Assembly: GCF_021568695.1 (NCBI RefSeq)
Contig: NZ_JAKGTI010000001.1
Span: 868,001 to 932,000 of the forward strand
Direction of reading: 5' to 3'
Source of the DNA: Maritalea mediterranea
GTDB taxonomy: Bacteria; Pseudomonadota; Alphaproteobacteria; Rhizobiales; Devosiaceae
DNA: 64,000 nt
Both the position numbers and the translations under genes were made by a program. The notes beneath the pieces are model-generated. The model saw only the letters and a program-made list of their open reading frames with translations. It made no database searches and was not told where the DNA came from. Shown one piece after another: positions 44,375-53,035 of the stretch; positions within the stretch are counted from its first letter, which is position 1; every line of letters begins with the position of its first letter.

Positions 44375-45424
44375 ATGTCAGATAAGGCGCTGGAACAGTC
44401 AGTGCGCGAGGCGCTGGCCGATATCAAATTGCCTGGCGGGGGCGTATTGGCTGAATATCAGGGCCTTTCCGACATTATCGTCACCAAAAGTGCCGTGGCG
44501 TTCGCGATCACGGTGGCGCCCGGCATGGAACAAGCATTCCAGCCAATTTTGGAGGCGGCAAAACAGGCTGTTTCCAACGTGGCGGGCGACAAAAAGCCGA
44601 TGATCTCGTTGACCAGCGACAAGGCCGCTGCGCAAAAGGCCCAGAGTGCGGGACAACCCAAGCCGACCGTGCAAAAAGAGCCGGTAAAGGGCGTGAAAAC
44701 CGTGATCGCCGTGGCCTCCGGCAAGGGCGGGGTGGGCAAATCAACCACCGCCGTCAATCTAGCGCTGGCCTTTGCCCAAGAGGGCAAAAAGGTGGGCATC
44801 TTGGATGCGGATATTTACGGCCCGTCCATTCCCAAACTCTTGGGGTTGCAAGGCAAACCCGCCGTGCGCGAAGATGGCATCTTTGCACCCCACGAAGCTT
44901 ATGGGCTGAAAGTCATGTCCATCGGCTCCATGCTGGAAGGCGATCAGGCGGTGATGTGGCGTGGCCCCATGGCCAGCTCAGCCCTTAAACAGCTGTTGCG
45001 CGAAACCGACTGGGGTGAACTGGACCTGCTGGTGCTCGACCTGCCGCCCGGCACCGGTGATGTGCATATCTCATTGGTGCAGCAGGTGGAATTGACCGGC
45101 GCAGTGATCGTGTCCACACCGCAGGACCTGGCCCTGATCGATGCCCGCAAAGCCATTGATATGTTTGCCCGCACCCAAACCCGGATATTGGGGCTGATTG
45201 AAAATATGAGCTATTTTGAATGCCCTGATTGCGGCAGCCAGCACCATATTTTCGGCGATCATGGCGCGGAGAATACCGCGAACGAGTTGGGCCTAAAATT
45301 TTTGGGCGGCATACCGCTGCAAATGGCGATCCGCGAGAATTCGGACAGTGGCAAACCCGTTGTCGCGACAATGCCGGATAGCCCGGAAGCCAAAGCGTTT
45401 CTGGAGATCGCGAAGAAGCTATAG
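44375..45424 (+). CDS. apbC: Mrp/NBP35 family iron-sulfur cluster carrier ATPase
   Basis: This 349-residue protein has an N-terminal MIP18-like (DUF59) part (about 1-90) and a deviant Walker A GKGGVGKSTTAVNLA near 114. DADIYGPSIPKLLG, LVLDLPPGTGDVHISLVQ near 213 and the Fe-S binding CxxC in YFECPDCGSQ near 286 follow. It delivers iron-sulfur clusters to target proteins in the cytoplasm. Length and order are standard for alphaproteobacteria. The start has AGAGGAA upstream. Confidence 0.95.
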   Translation: MSDKALEQSVREALADIKLPGGGVLAEYQGLSDIIVTKSAVAFAITVAPGMEQAFQPILEAAKQAVSNVAGDKKPMISLTSDKAAAQKAQSAGQPKPTVQKEPVKGVKTVIAVASGKGGVGKSTTAVNLALAFAQEGKKVGILDADIYGPSIPKLLGLQGKPAVREDGIFAPHEAYGLKVMSIGSMLEGDQAVMWRGPMASSALKQLLRETDWGELDLLVLDLPPGTGDVHISLVQQVELTGAVIVSTPQDLALIDARKAIDMFARTQTRILGLIENMSYFECPDCGSQHHIFGDHGAENTANELGLKFLGGIPLQMAIRENSDSGKPVVATMPDSPEAKAFLEIAKKL

Positions 45425-45443
45425 CGCGTTAGCTCACCACCCT

Positions 45444-45556
45444 GTCATCCTCGGGCTTGCCCCGGGGATCCAGTCTAGCAGACGCCAAGGCCCAAATCGC
45501 AAACAATTTGCCACTTCGATATTCCAACCTGGATTCCCGCCTGCGCTGGAATAACG
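45444..45556. repeat. Hyphomicrobiales-type intergenic repeat
   Basis: GTCATCCTCGGGCTTGCCCC followed by GGGGATCCA, and CCTGGATTCCCGCCTGCGCT followed by GGAATAACG, are two arms of an interspersed repeat often seen between genes in this order. They lie between convergent genes and may form an extended hairpin. No coding sequence is seen here. Confidence 0.7.
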
Positions 45557-45589
45557 ATTGCTGGCTGACTAGACCTGCAAACCAACCAC

Positions 45590-46699
45590 CTACCGCACAA
45601 TCGTAATCCGCTCGGCGGCGCGCGTAATCGCGGTGTAAAGATGCCGAGCGCGGTCTTCGCGGAAGGCATAGCTCTCGTCGAACAGATAGACATGATCCCA
45701 CTGGCTGCCCTGCGCCTTGTGCACGGTGAGGGCGTAGCCGAAGTAAAAATGGTCGAGCTCGCGCTTTTCTCCCCAGCTTAACTCATCTTCCCGACCCTCA
45801 AAAAACTTCTCGTGGGTTTTGATTTTAGCGCGCGTACGACGGTCGCCCGCATCATCAGGCGAGAGCTCCATTTTGATCACGCCTTTCTTCTTTTCCCGCA
45901 TTTCTTCAATGCGCCAAAGCTGGCCATTCAGCAGTTTTTTCTGATGGTTGTTGCGCAAACAGATCAGCTTGTCGCCCACCACGGGGATTTGCGCGGGTAG
46001 GTTCTTCAGCTCACGCACGCGATCATTGTAGGTGAGGCGGGTGGCATTTGTGCCGCATAAAATCTGGTCTGCTGCCAACACCTCATCCCGCTCCACATCG
46101 CGGCGCGAAATCACTTTACTGTCGCCATATTCACCATATTCCAAATGGTCGCCATTTCGGATCGCCATTGACAATTGGATTATTGGATTATCCGCCGCCT
46201 GCCGATGAATTTCGGTGAGCATAATGTCCGGCTCGGCATCGGTGAAAAAGCCTGTGTCGTGGATGGGGGGCAGCTGGAACGGATCGCCCAACACAAGGAT
46301 TTTCTTGCCGAAGGACATCAAGTCACGCGCCAAACCTTCGCCCACCATGGAAACCTCATCAATCACCACCAGATCGGCCTTTTTCACCTCGCTGTCGCGG
46401 TTCAGCTTGAACTCGGGGCTACCGCCCAAATCCTCGTCATCCTTGCTATCGACATAGCGATAAATCAGCGAATGAATGGTGCTGGCATCGGTACAGCCCC
46501 GCCGTCGCATCACCATGGCTGCCTTGCCGGTAAAAGCCGCAAAGACCACCTTGTCGACGCCTTCAGCCAAATGCACCGCCAGAGTGGATTTGCCCGTTCC
46601 GGCCCAACCGAACAGACGGAAAATCTGCGGGGCATCCTTATCTGCCAGCCATTTTTCAACCGCGCGAAGGGCGTCTTCTTGTTGGGGAGACCATTGCAT
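45590..46699 (-). CDS. ATP-dependent RecD-like DNA helicase
   Basis: This 369-residue SF1 helicase has Walker A LFGWAGTGKSTLAVH near 32, FAAFTGKAAMVMRRRGC, Walker B LVVIDEVSMVGEGLA near 111, LVLGDPFQLPPI (motif III), and the C-terminal UvrD-like YALTVHKAQGSQWDHVYLF with YTAITRAAERI (motifs V/VI). It is much shorter than RecD2 and lacks its N-terminal extension, like the compact RecD-like enzymes of alphaproteobacteria and phages. The start at 46699 (MQWSPQQEDAL) is the usual one; a TTG upstream is possible. The cellular role is probably DNA repair or replication-fork work. Confidence 0.9.
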   Translation of the reverse strand: MQWSPQQEDALRAVEKWLADKDAPQIFRLFGWAGTGKSTLAVHLAEGVDKVVFAAFTGKAAMVMRRRGCTDASTIHSLIYRYVDSKDDEDLGGSPEFKLNRDSEVKKADLVVIDEVSMVGEGLARDLMSFGKKILVLGDPFQLPPIHDTGFFTDAEPDIMLTEIHRQAADNPIIQLSMAIRNGDHLEYGEYGDSKVISRRDVERDEVLAADQILCGTNATRLTYNDRVRELKNLPAQIPVVGDKLICLRNNHQKKLLNGQLWRIEEMREKKKGVIKMELSPDDAGDRRTRAKIKTHEKFFEGREDELSWGEKRELDHFYFGYALTVHKAQGSQWDHVYLFDESYAFREDRARHLYTAITRAAERITIVR

Positions 46700-46991
46700 A
46701 TGAGGCGCCAAAATCTTGTGAAACAAAGCGTGAAACCCTCACCCTAAATGAGTCGGCCAGCCGGGGCTATATCCAGCCATGATGCAGCCAAAAAGTGTAC
46801 CGTTCGGCGGCTAAAATTGGCCAAGAACATACGGCACATCAGATGCAATATTTTTGGCGTGGCGCTACCCAAATGAGAGGATGCCAAACGCCGCTTAGGC
46901 TCTTTATTTTTTCGTTATCTAAGGGAGGTAAATCTATAAGTATATGAAATATATATTTAAATTAAATTGCTTTGGAAGTGAATTTCTCCAC

Positions 46992-47019
46992 TTGGCAACA
47001 TGCTACTTTTGTGTAAACT
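46992..47019 (+). promoter_or_regulatory. Possible sigma-70 promoter for aglE
   Basis: TTGGCA (46992-46997) and TAAACT (47014-47019) are separated by 16 bases. They sit about 40 bases upstream of the operator. This is a sequence match only; other pairs are possible in this AT-rich region. Confidence 0.35.
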
Positions 47020-47057
47020 TAAATGGGCAAGCTTTTTGAACGCTTTTTTGTCGTGTT

Positions 47058-47073
47058 TCCAAAACGTTTTGGA
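47058..47073. promoter_or_regulatory. AglR (LacI-family) operator upstream of aglE
   Basis: TCCAAAACGTTTTGGA is a perfect 16-bp palindrome with the central CG typical of LacI-family operators. The 14-base core CCAAAACGTTTTGG recurs at 54216-54229 before aglA, beside the LacI-type gene. Assignment to AglR is inferred from this pairing. Confidence 0.8.
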
Positions 47074-47170
47074 TTTGAGAGAGGATGACAAAATGGCGCC
47101 GCAAAAAATTGGGGCGCTAAAAGTGTTCAAAGCCAAATTTTTGTTTTGATGCACCGATTGGGAGGATTGC

Positions 47171-48475
47171 ATGCAAAGAGTTTTGATTTCAGGGGTTTCG
47201 GCACTGGCTCTGAGCCTTGGGTTGGCGGGTGCCGCAACGGCGGACGACCATTCCATGGATCTGTCAGGCGAAACCATCACGGTATTTGGCCCTTGGCTGG
47301 GTGTGGACAAGGAGCACATTGAAGCGGTGCTGGCGCCATTTGAAGAAATGACCGGGGCCGATGTTGAATATTCGGGTTCGGACAGCTTTGAACAGCAGAT
47401 TGTGATTGATGTTCAGGCAGGGTCTGCGCCAAATATTGCTGTGTTCCCGCAGCCCGGCTTGGCGGCGGACTTGGCGTCTAAAGGCGGCTTGGCGCCCTTG
47501 GAAGACGATACCACCGAATGGGTGAAAGAAAACTATGCTGCCGGTCAATCCTGGGTTGATCTGGGGTCCTATGAAGGCCCGGACGGCAACAAAAACCACT
47601 ATGGTTTCTTCTATAAAGTCGATGTAAAGAGCCTTGTTTGGTACTCACCAGACAATTTCGCCGATATGGGCTATGAAGTGCCAGAAACCATGGAAGAATT
47701 GTTGGCGCTTTCTGAACAGATTGTGGAAGATGGCGGCACACCATGGTGTATCGGCCTTGGTTCTGGCGGCGCCACCGGCTGGCCCGCGACCGACTGGGTG
47801 GAAGACATTATGCTGCGCACCCAGCCCCCCGAAGTTTACGACCAGTGGGTGGCCAACGAGATTCCGTTTGACGATCCTCGCGTGGTGGAAGCCATCGAAA
47901 CATTCGGTACATTTGCGCGCAATGATGATTGGGTAGATGGCGGCAGCGCTGCTGTTTCTGCCACCGACTTCCGCGACAGCCCGAAAGGCCTTTTTGAGGT
48001 GCCACCTAAGTGCTACATGCACCGTCAGGCCTCTTTCATTCCATCCTTCTTCCCTGAAGGCACTGAATTGGGCACCGATGCAGACTTCTTCTACTTCCCT
48101 GCGTTTGAAAGCAAAGATCTGGGCAAACCGGTTCTGGGCGCAGGTACCTTGTTCGGCATCACCAATGATTCAAAGGGTGCGCGGGCGCTGATCGACTATC
48201 TGCAAACCGCACAAGCCCATGAGATTTGGATGGCACGTGCGGGCTTCCTCACACCGCATAAGGGCGTGGACACATCCAAATACGCCAACGACACGCTGCG
48301 CGGTCAGGGCGAAATCCTGCTCAACGCCACCACCTTCCGGTTTGACGGCTCAGACCTGATGCCGGGCGCAATCGGCGCAGGTGCATTCTGGACCGGCATG
48401 GTGGACTATGCTGGCGGCAAACCTGCCGAAGAAGTTGCTGCAGAGATCCAGGACGCCTGGGACTCAATCAAGTAA
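47171..48475 (+). CDS. aglE: Alpha-glucoside ABC transporter substrate-binding protein
   Basis: This 434-residue periplasmic protein has a signal peptide (MQRVLISGVSALALSLGLAGAATA, cut near 24). The family pattern is ITVFGPWLGVDKEHIEAVLAPFEEMTG, NIAVFPQPGLAADLA, TPWCIGLGSGGATGWPATDWVEDIMLR near 192-218, and MHRQASFIPSFFP. These match AglE-type proteins, which bind sucrose, trehalose and other alpha-glucosides. The start has GGGAGGA 6 bases upstream. A stem-loop follows it before aglF. Confidence 0.93.
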   Translation: MQRVLISGVSALALSLGLAGAATADDHSMDLSGETITVFGPWLGVDKEHIEAVLAPFEEMTGADVEYSGSDSFEQQIVIDVQAGSAPNIAVFPQPGLAADLASKGGLAPLEDDTTEWVKENYAAGQSWVDLGSYEGPDGNKNHYGFFYKVDVKSLVWYSPDNFADMGYEVPETMEELLALSEQIVEDGGTPWCIGLGSGGATGWPATDWVEDIMLRTQPPEVYDQWVANEIPFDDPRVVEAIETFGTFARNDDWVDGGSAAVSATDFRDSPKGLFEVPPKCYMHRQASFIPSFFPEGTELGTDADFFYFPAFESKDLGKPVLGAGTLFGITNDSKGARALIDYLQTAQAHEIWMARAGFLTPHKGVDTSKYANDTLRGQGEILLNATTFRFDGSDLMPGAIGAGAFWTGMVDYAGGKPAEEVAAEIQDAWDSIK

Positions 48476-48488
48476 CTTGATCAATCTC

Positions 48489-48518
48489 GGAAGGCGCTGC
48501 TTTAATGCAGCGTCTTCC
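48489..48518 (+). promoter_or_regulatory. Stem-loop between aglE and aglF
   Basis: GGAAGGCGCTGC-TTTAAT-GCAGCGTCTTCC forms a 12-bp stem with one mismatch, 14 bases after the aglE stop. There is no U-tract. Like the element at 24812, it probably protects the binding-protein mRNA. Confidence 0.6.
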
Positions 48519-48555
48519 GCCTAAATGTTCGTTTTGCTATTGAGGGAGGAGCAAA

Positions 48556-49554
48556 ATGATTGCGCAGATTTTGAGCGCAACCCAAACCGTGATCTTGGGG
48601 GTTGCTGCCTGTGTTATCTATTTTTGGGGTGCGAACTGGGTGCTGGACCGCTTGTTGGGCGGGGAGAATGCCACACCGAACAGAGAAAATAGACGCGCTG
48701 CCATTCGGCCTTGGGTGTTTTTGTTCCCAGCCTTGTTTTTCCTCTCTCTCTATCTGATTTATCCGGTTTTTGAGACGTTCCGCCTGAGTTTTTATAATGC
48801 CAGCGGCGCTGAGTTCGTCGGCATCTCAAACTTTGTTTGGGCGCTGGGCGATCCCAACTTCCAACAATCTGTGTTCAACAATTTGCTCTGGCTCATTGTG
48901 GTGCCGTCCTGCGCCACCGCCTTTGGCTTGGTGATCGCCGTGATGGCCGACAAATTATGGTGGGGCAATATTGCCAAAAGCCTGATCTTTTTGCCCATGG
49001 CCATTTCGTTCATCGGCGCCTCCGTGATTTGGAAATTTGTTTATGATTATCGCAGTGGCGACAGTGAGCAGATCGGCATTCTAAACGCGATTGTGCAAGG
49101 GCTCGGTTTTGAGCCGCAAGTTTGGATACAAATTCCGTTCTGGAACAATTTCTTTTTGATGGCCATCCTGATCTGGATTCAAACCGGCTTCGCCATGGTA
49201 ATCCTGTCGGCCGCGCTGCGGGGCATTCCCGAGGAAACCTTGGAAGCCGCGCGGATTGATGGCGCCAACGATGTGCAGATTTTCTTCAACATCATGATCC
49301 CGCAAATTTTCCCCACCATTCTGGTGGTGTGGACCACAATTACAATCCTGGTGCTCAAGGTGTTCGATATTGTGTTGGCCATGACCAACGGTCAATGGGA
49401 CACGCAAGTGCTGGCCAATCTGATGTTTGACTGGATGGTACGTGGCGTGGACTTCGGGCGATCCTCCACCATTGCTTTGGTGATCATGATCGCTGTGCTG
49501 CCCATCATGATTTGGAACATTCGCCAGGCCAGCAAAGAAGAGGGGACACGCTAA
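48556..49554 (+). CDS. aglF: Alpha-glucoside ABC transporter permease
   Basis: This 332-residue inner-membrane permease has an N-terminal helix (VILGVAACVIYFWGANWVL) and a cytoplasmic stretch with the basic NRENRRAAIRPW. The CUT1 core follows, and the EAA loop is EETLEAARIDGANDVQIFFNIMIP near 230. The extra N-terminal helix is usual for AglF. Its stop overlaps the aglG start (TAATG). It pairs with AglG. Confidence 0.93.
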   Translation: MIAQILSATQTVILGVAACVIYFWGANWVLDRLLGGENATPNRENRRAAIRPWVFLFPALFFLSLYLIYPVFETFRLSFYNASGAEFVGISNFVWALGDPNFQQSVFNNLLWLIVVPSCATAFGLVIAVMADKLWWGNIAKSLIFLPMAISFIGASVIWKFVYDYRSGDSEQIGILNAIVQGLGFEPQVWIQIPFWNNFFLMAILIWIQTGFAMVILSAALRGIPEETLEAARIDGANDVQIFFNIMIPQIFPTILVVWTTITILVLKVFDIVLAMTNGQWDTQVLANLMFDWMVRGVDFGRSSTIALVIMIAVLPIMIWNIRQASKEEGTR

Positions 49555-50696
49555 TGCGGATGGATCTTTCACGCTTTTTCACCCATTTGATCTTGCTGCT
49601 TCTGGTGGTGGTGTGGACGCTGCCGACCCTTGGCCTGCTGGTGTCCTCTGTGCGGGATAAGGATCAACTGTCCGTTTCTGGCTGGTGGTCAGCGCTGACG
49701 ACGACCGAGCGTACCGACCAGGCCCGTACGGGCACTGCCGACATCCAAGTGCAGGAAAATGGACAATATGTGATCTCCGGGGATCTTTTTGACGGCGATG
49801 CGGCCGGCAGAGAAATTCAGTTTTTTGGGGTCACGAACAACACCTATAACGACAACAAGGCGGGTGATACAATCACGTTGAAAAACGGCACTGCGCTGAC
49901 CGTAAATGCAGATGGCAGCTATCGCTGGGTGTCGGACGAGCCTTTCGAAACCAGCCGCGGGCAGCGTGTGCTCTATATTGCAGCCACCCCACCGCGCTTC
50001 ACGCTCGAAAACTATGAGGAAGTATTGGAAAGTGAAGGCATTGGCCGGTCTTTCATTAACTCTTTCACGGTGACGATCCCGGCCACCATTATTCCAATCC
50101 TGATTGCGGCCTTTGCAGCCTATGCATTGGCATGGATGCAATTTCCGGGTCGGGGCATATTGGTCGCATTGGTCGTCGGTCTGTTGGTCGTGCCGCTGCA
50201 AATGTCGCTGATCCCGATCCTGCGGCTCTATAATGGCGTGATGCCGCTCTTTGGTGCGGAGAGCAAATCCTATCTGGGCATTTGGCTGGCCCATACCGGT
50301 TTTGGCCTGCCGCTGGCGATCTATTTGCTGCGCAATTATATGGCCAGCCTGCCAAAAGAAATCATGGAGAGCGCGCGCATGGATGGTGCGTCGCACTTCA
50401 ATATCTTCACCACCATGGTGTTGCCACTTTCTTTCCCGGCATTGGCGTCCTTTGCCATTTTCCAGTTCCTTTGGGTTTGGAATGATCTGCTGGTGGCCAC
50501 TGTGTTCCTCGGGAACAACGATCGACAATTGGTGTTGACCGGCCGGTTGCGCGAGCTGATCGGCTCACGCGGCGACAATTGGGAAATTCTCACCTCCGGG
50601 GCCTTTATTTCCATCATTGTGCCGCTGATCGTATTTTTCGCCTTGCAACGCTATTTCGTGCGCGGCCTGCTGGCCGGGTCGGTCAAAGGCGGATAG
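49554..50696 (+). CDS. aglG: Alpha-glucoside ABC transporter permease with large periplasmic loop
   Basis: This 380-residue permease has a first helix (HLILLLLVVVWTLPTLGLLVSSV) and then about 130 polar residues (about 35-165) forming a periplasmic domain rich in N, D and G. The CUT1 core carries the EAA loop EIMESARMDGASHFNIFTTMVLP. The insert is a known feature of AglG. The start at 49554 overlaps the aglF stop; a longer reading would lie inside aglF. It ends RGLLAGSVKGG, the usual MalG-type end. Confidence 0.93.
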   Translation: MRMDLSRFFTHLILLLLVVVWTLPTLGLLVSSVRDKDQLSVSGWWSALTTTERTDQARTGTADIQVQENGQYVISGDLFDGDAAGREIQFFGVTNNTYNDNKAGDTITLKNGTALTVNADGSYRWVSDEPFETSRGQRVLYIAATPPRFTLENYEEVLESEGIGRSFINSFTVTIPATIIPILIAAFAAYALAWMQFPGRGILVALVVGLLVVPLQMSLIPILRLYNGVMPLFGAESKSYLGIWLAHTGFGLPLAIYLLRNYMASLPKEIMESARMDGASHFNIFTTMVLPLSFPALASFAIFQFLWVWNDLLVATVFLGNNDRQLVLTGRLRELIGSRGDNWEILTSGAFISIIVPLIVFFALQRYFVRGLLAGSVKGG

Positions 50697-50721
50697 AGTA
50701 AGCATCTATGCCAAGAATAGA

Positions 50722-50746
50722 CGGCCCGGCGTTCAGCGCCGGGCCG
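50722..50746 (+). terminator. GC-rich stem-loop at the end of aglEFG
   Basis: CGGCCCGGCG-TTCAG-CGCCGGGCCG is a perfect 10-bp stem 25 bases past aglG. It is followed only by ATTTATAAT, a poor U-tract, and overlaps the end of the convergent eamA-like gene. It is probably a weak or rho-assisted terminator for both sides. Confidence 0.6.
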
Positions 50747-51644
50747 ATTTATAATGTAACCATAAAAAACGCGTTGCGGGCAGGCCGATGCCAATGGCCA
50801 TAAAAGACAGTGCAACCATTTCCAACGGAATTGGATATTCGCCCAGCGCGACCGCCCCAAGCAGCGCCGTTGCAATTGGAATCCCCACTAAAAATAAAGA
50901 GGCAGTTTGCGAACCGAGGTGACGCGCGGCGAAAGTGGTCAAAAATAGAGCGATAGCGCCAGATAAGACCCCTTGGATGATGGCTTGGGAGAGGATTTCA
51001 GCAGAAGAAGCCACCAGTAAATTGCTGGGCATGGCCAAAAACATCGGCACCATCAACGGCCAGGAACACCAAACAACGCCAGCGGTTACCGCCAACGGGT
51101 CAATTTGAACGTCACGCACGGTAAGGCTGAAATAAGCAAATCCGGCCCCAACGGCAAAAAGGATTAGATCACCGGGCAGGGCCCAGGGGTCAAACAACAG
51201 ATCATAGCAAACGAACAACCCCATGCCGCCGCCGATCAGGATGAGGCTGATGCGGCTTTGAAGCGATACCGGAGCTTTAAACGCCAGCATGCCAATGATC
51301 GAAGAAAACAGCACAACCGACGAGGGCAATATGGCTGCCGCATGAGCAGCGGGGGTGAAATCAAGGCCAATATTGATCAGAAAGGGATAAGGTGCACCGG
51401 CCAAAAAGGTAAGTACAATGATCCGTTTCCACCCCAGGCGGACAAAGGCGCGCACATGGCGCTGCCGCACAATAGGCAAAAAGAAAAGACCCGAGGCGAT
51501 GATGCGAACAATCGTCAAGTCTGTGGAAGTCATTCGCGCCGTCTCACCCACGTCCGTAAGACTGAAGCGTGCGCCGACAAACTGCAGCGCATAAATGCCA
51601 ATGGTGCTCAAACCGGCCAGAATGGCGAGTAAACGGATATTCAT
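50733..51644 (-). CDS. EamA/DMT superfamily transporter
   Basis: This 303-residue inner-membrane protein has about ten helices in two EamA halves, starting MNIRLLAILAGLSTIGIYALQFVGARFS. The second half ends LLGAVALGEYPIPLEMVALSFMAIGIG. Members export amino acids, drugs or nucleosides; the substrate here is unknown. It lies on the opposite strand between aglG and the rest of the agl locus, so it interrupts that cluster. Its stop lies within the terminator stem. Confidence 0.88.
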   Translation of the reverse strand: MNIRLLAILAGLSTIGIYALQFVGARFSLTDVGETARMTSTDLTIVRIIASGLFFLPIVRQRHVRAFVRLGWKRIIVLTFLAGAPYPFLINIGLDFTPAAHAAAILPSSVVLFSSIIGMLAFKAPVSLQSRISLILIGGGMGLFVCYDLLFDPWALPGDLILFAVGAGFAYFSLTVRDVQIDPLAVTAGVVWCSWPLMVPMFLAMPSNLLVASSAEILSQAIIQGVLSGAIALFLTTFAARHLGSQTASLFLVGIPIATALLGAVALGEYPIPLEMVALSFMAIGIGLPATRFLWLHYKSARR

Positions 51645-51799
51645 TTTGAACCCAGAAGTGTGCGATCAGCGGATGATCTTAAGGAGGGATATGCCTGCGG
51701 GCGGCAAGAAGACCACTATCAGCATATTCAAGGCTTATGGCAAGCAACGGGAGTACGTGTAATCGCGATTTTTCATCATCACATGGCGCGAGTTGCGCA

Positions 51800-51826
51800 T
51801 AAAAAGCCCGGCCAATCGGCCGGGCT
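51800..51826 (-). terminator. Rho-independent terminator after the SH3/crystallin-like gene
   Basis: On the minus strand, AGCCCGGCC-GATT-GGCCGGGCT is a perfect 9-bp stem followed by TTTTATG. It lies 25 bases past the stop. The rest of the 207-base gap (51645-51851) holds nothing I can name. Confidence 0.85.
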
Positions 51827-51851
51827 GTCGTTTGTGTTACCCTGATGGGTC

Positions 51852-52901
51852 CTATTGCCAGGTGGTATAGCCCAGCTTCATGGTGGTGCCCGCATAGCCG
51901 TTCAGGCGGAACTGTGAGATGCGGCCCTCATTAGTTTTGACACAGACATACGATCCGACGGGCATTTCCCAGATTGAGATTGGTGTGCTGGAAAAACTTT
52001 CGGTTTTACAGCCATTGTATCCACGGTTGGATCTGTCGCCGAGCGCCAGTTTTGCGCCATTGCGGGGTTCGATATATTTTTCCACTGGGTTGACCGCATG
52101 GTACCAGATGTCGGCGCCGGCACTGCCCACATTGCCATTGTCCAGATTGGCCATAAAGCTGGACTTCAAATTGATCGGCCCGGTTGAGTGGGTCACAGGC
52201 GGTGTAGGCGTCGGTGTGGGCAAGGGCACCGGAATAAAGCCGGTGAAGATGCGCAAGGACGACGCCTTATTGCGAATGGCCACGGGCAGATGCGTCTGGC
52301 TGCTGGTGTAGTTTTTGCAAAGGCCACTCAGATTTGCATTGCGGCACAAGCGCACTTTGGCGCTGCCATGCAATTTCACAGAAGCAATATTGTCGTTAAA
52401 TGTGCCGTCCAGCGTATTGAGTACGGCTGGGCCGTGGCAGAACTCGCTGCCCGTAAAGTTTGATCCGGTATAGAAACAGGCCACATTGCCAGAAGGGGGC
52501 GCGGGATCAGGTGTGGGGGTTGGTGTTGGTGAACCACCGCCGCTGCTGCCGCCGCAATTAATATTGAGGCTCGGGCCGCCAGATCCAATATTGAAAGAGA
52601 AGCTGCAATCTTCCGCGGCACCTCCGCTGGGGCCACCACTGGCGGGCTCAAGATAGTTTGAGCTGACCCACCCGTCAGGCCCTTCATGTTCAATATAGCA
52701 CCATCCATTTTCCGCGCATTCATTCACCTCAACCACTTCCCCTGGTGTGAGCGTGTCAACAACGCTGAAAGACGTGCCAGGTCCATTGCGCACATTTAAG
52801 GCGGTGGTGGATTTTGCGGAAGTTGCGTAGGCTGCCGCAGTTGAAAGTATAAAAGTAGTTGCAGCAAATCCGGCTGCTGTCATCAGTTGTTTAAAGGTCA
52901 T
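51852..52901 (-). CDS. Secreted SH3 / beta-gamma-crystallin-like modular protein
   Basis: This 349-residue exported protein has a signal peptide ending near residue 26 (STAAAYA). A bacterial SH3 domain of about 30-87 follows (TTALNVRNGPGTSFSVVDTLTPGE). A Gly/Ser stretch and a Pro-Thr linker come next. A Cys-containing beta/gamma-crystallin-like module spans about 140-215 (ACFYTGSNFTGSEFC and VRLCRNANLSGLC, as in inhibitor family I36). After a second Pro-Thr linker there is an unassigned C-terminal domain. SH3 domains in secreted proteins often bind cell wall or peptides. Function unknown; it could be a protease inhibitor or adhesin. Confidence 0.75.
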   Translation of the reverse strand: MTFKQLMTAAGFAATTFILSTAAAYATSAKSTTALNVRNGPGTSFSVVDTLTPGEVVEVNECAENGWCYIEHEGPDGWVSSNYLEPASGGPSGGAAEDCSFSFNIGSGGPSLNINCGGSSGGGSPTPTPTPDPAPPSGNVACFYTGSNFTGSEFCHGPAVLNTLDGTFNDNIASVKLHGSAKVRLCRNANLSGLCKNYTSSQTHLPVAIRNKASSLRIFTGFIPVPLPTPTPTPPVTHSTGPINLKSSFMANLDNGNVGSAGADIWYHAVNPVEKYIEPRNGAKLALGDRSNRGYNGCKTESFSSTPISIWEMPVGSYVCVKTNEGRISQFRLNGYAGTTMKLGYTTWQ

Positions 52902-53035
52902 TTCTCTCTCCCATTTCCAAAGCTGCCAGCATTGACAGTAACCTTGGTTGGCAAGAAAGCAAAATGTGCCTGAATGTTTCCTGAACGCAAAGTTTGGAAA
53001 ATCTTTATGTAAAATTTTACTAAAAAGGAGGGACG

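Larger units (their letters stand above)
46700..47170. other. AT-rich upstream region of aglE
   Basis: These 471 bases hold no convincing gene. The right half carries a promoter-like pair and the perfect AglR-type palindrome. The left half (46741-46900) shows nothing I can name. An AT-rich stretch (46930-46970) may act as an UP-like element. Confidence 0.6.

Noticed and set aside
51660-51845. Possible 61-residue gene between eamA-like and SH3 genes on the plus strand
   Set aside because: No ribosome site and it runs into the opposite-strand terminator stem.
53009-53020. GTAAAATTTTAC palindrome downstream of aglR
   Set aside because: Short and AT-only in an AT-rich gap, downstream of aglR and upstream of nothing it could clearly control; probably chance.
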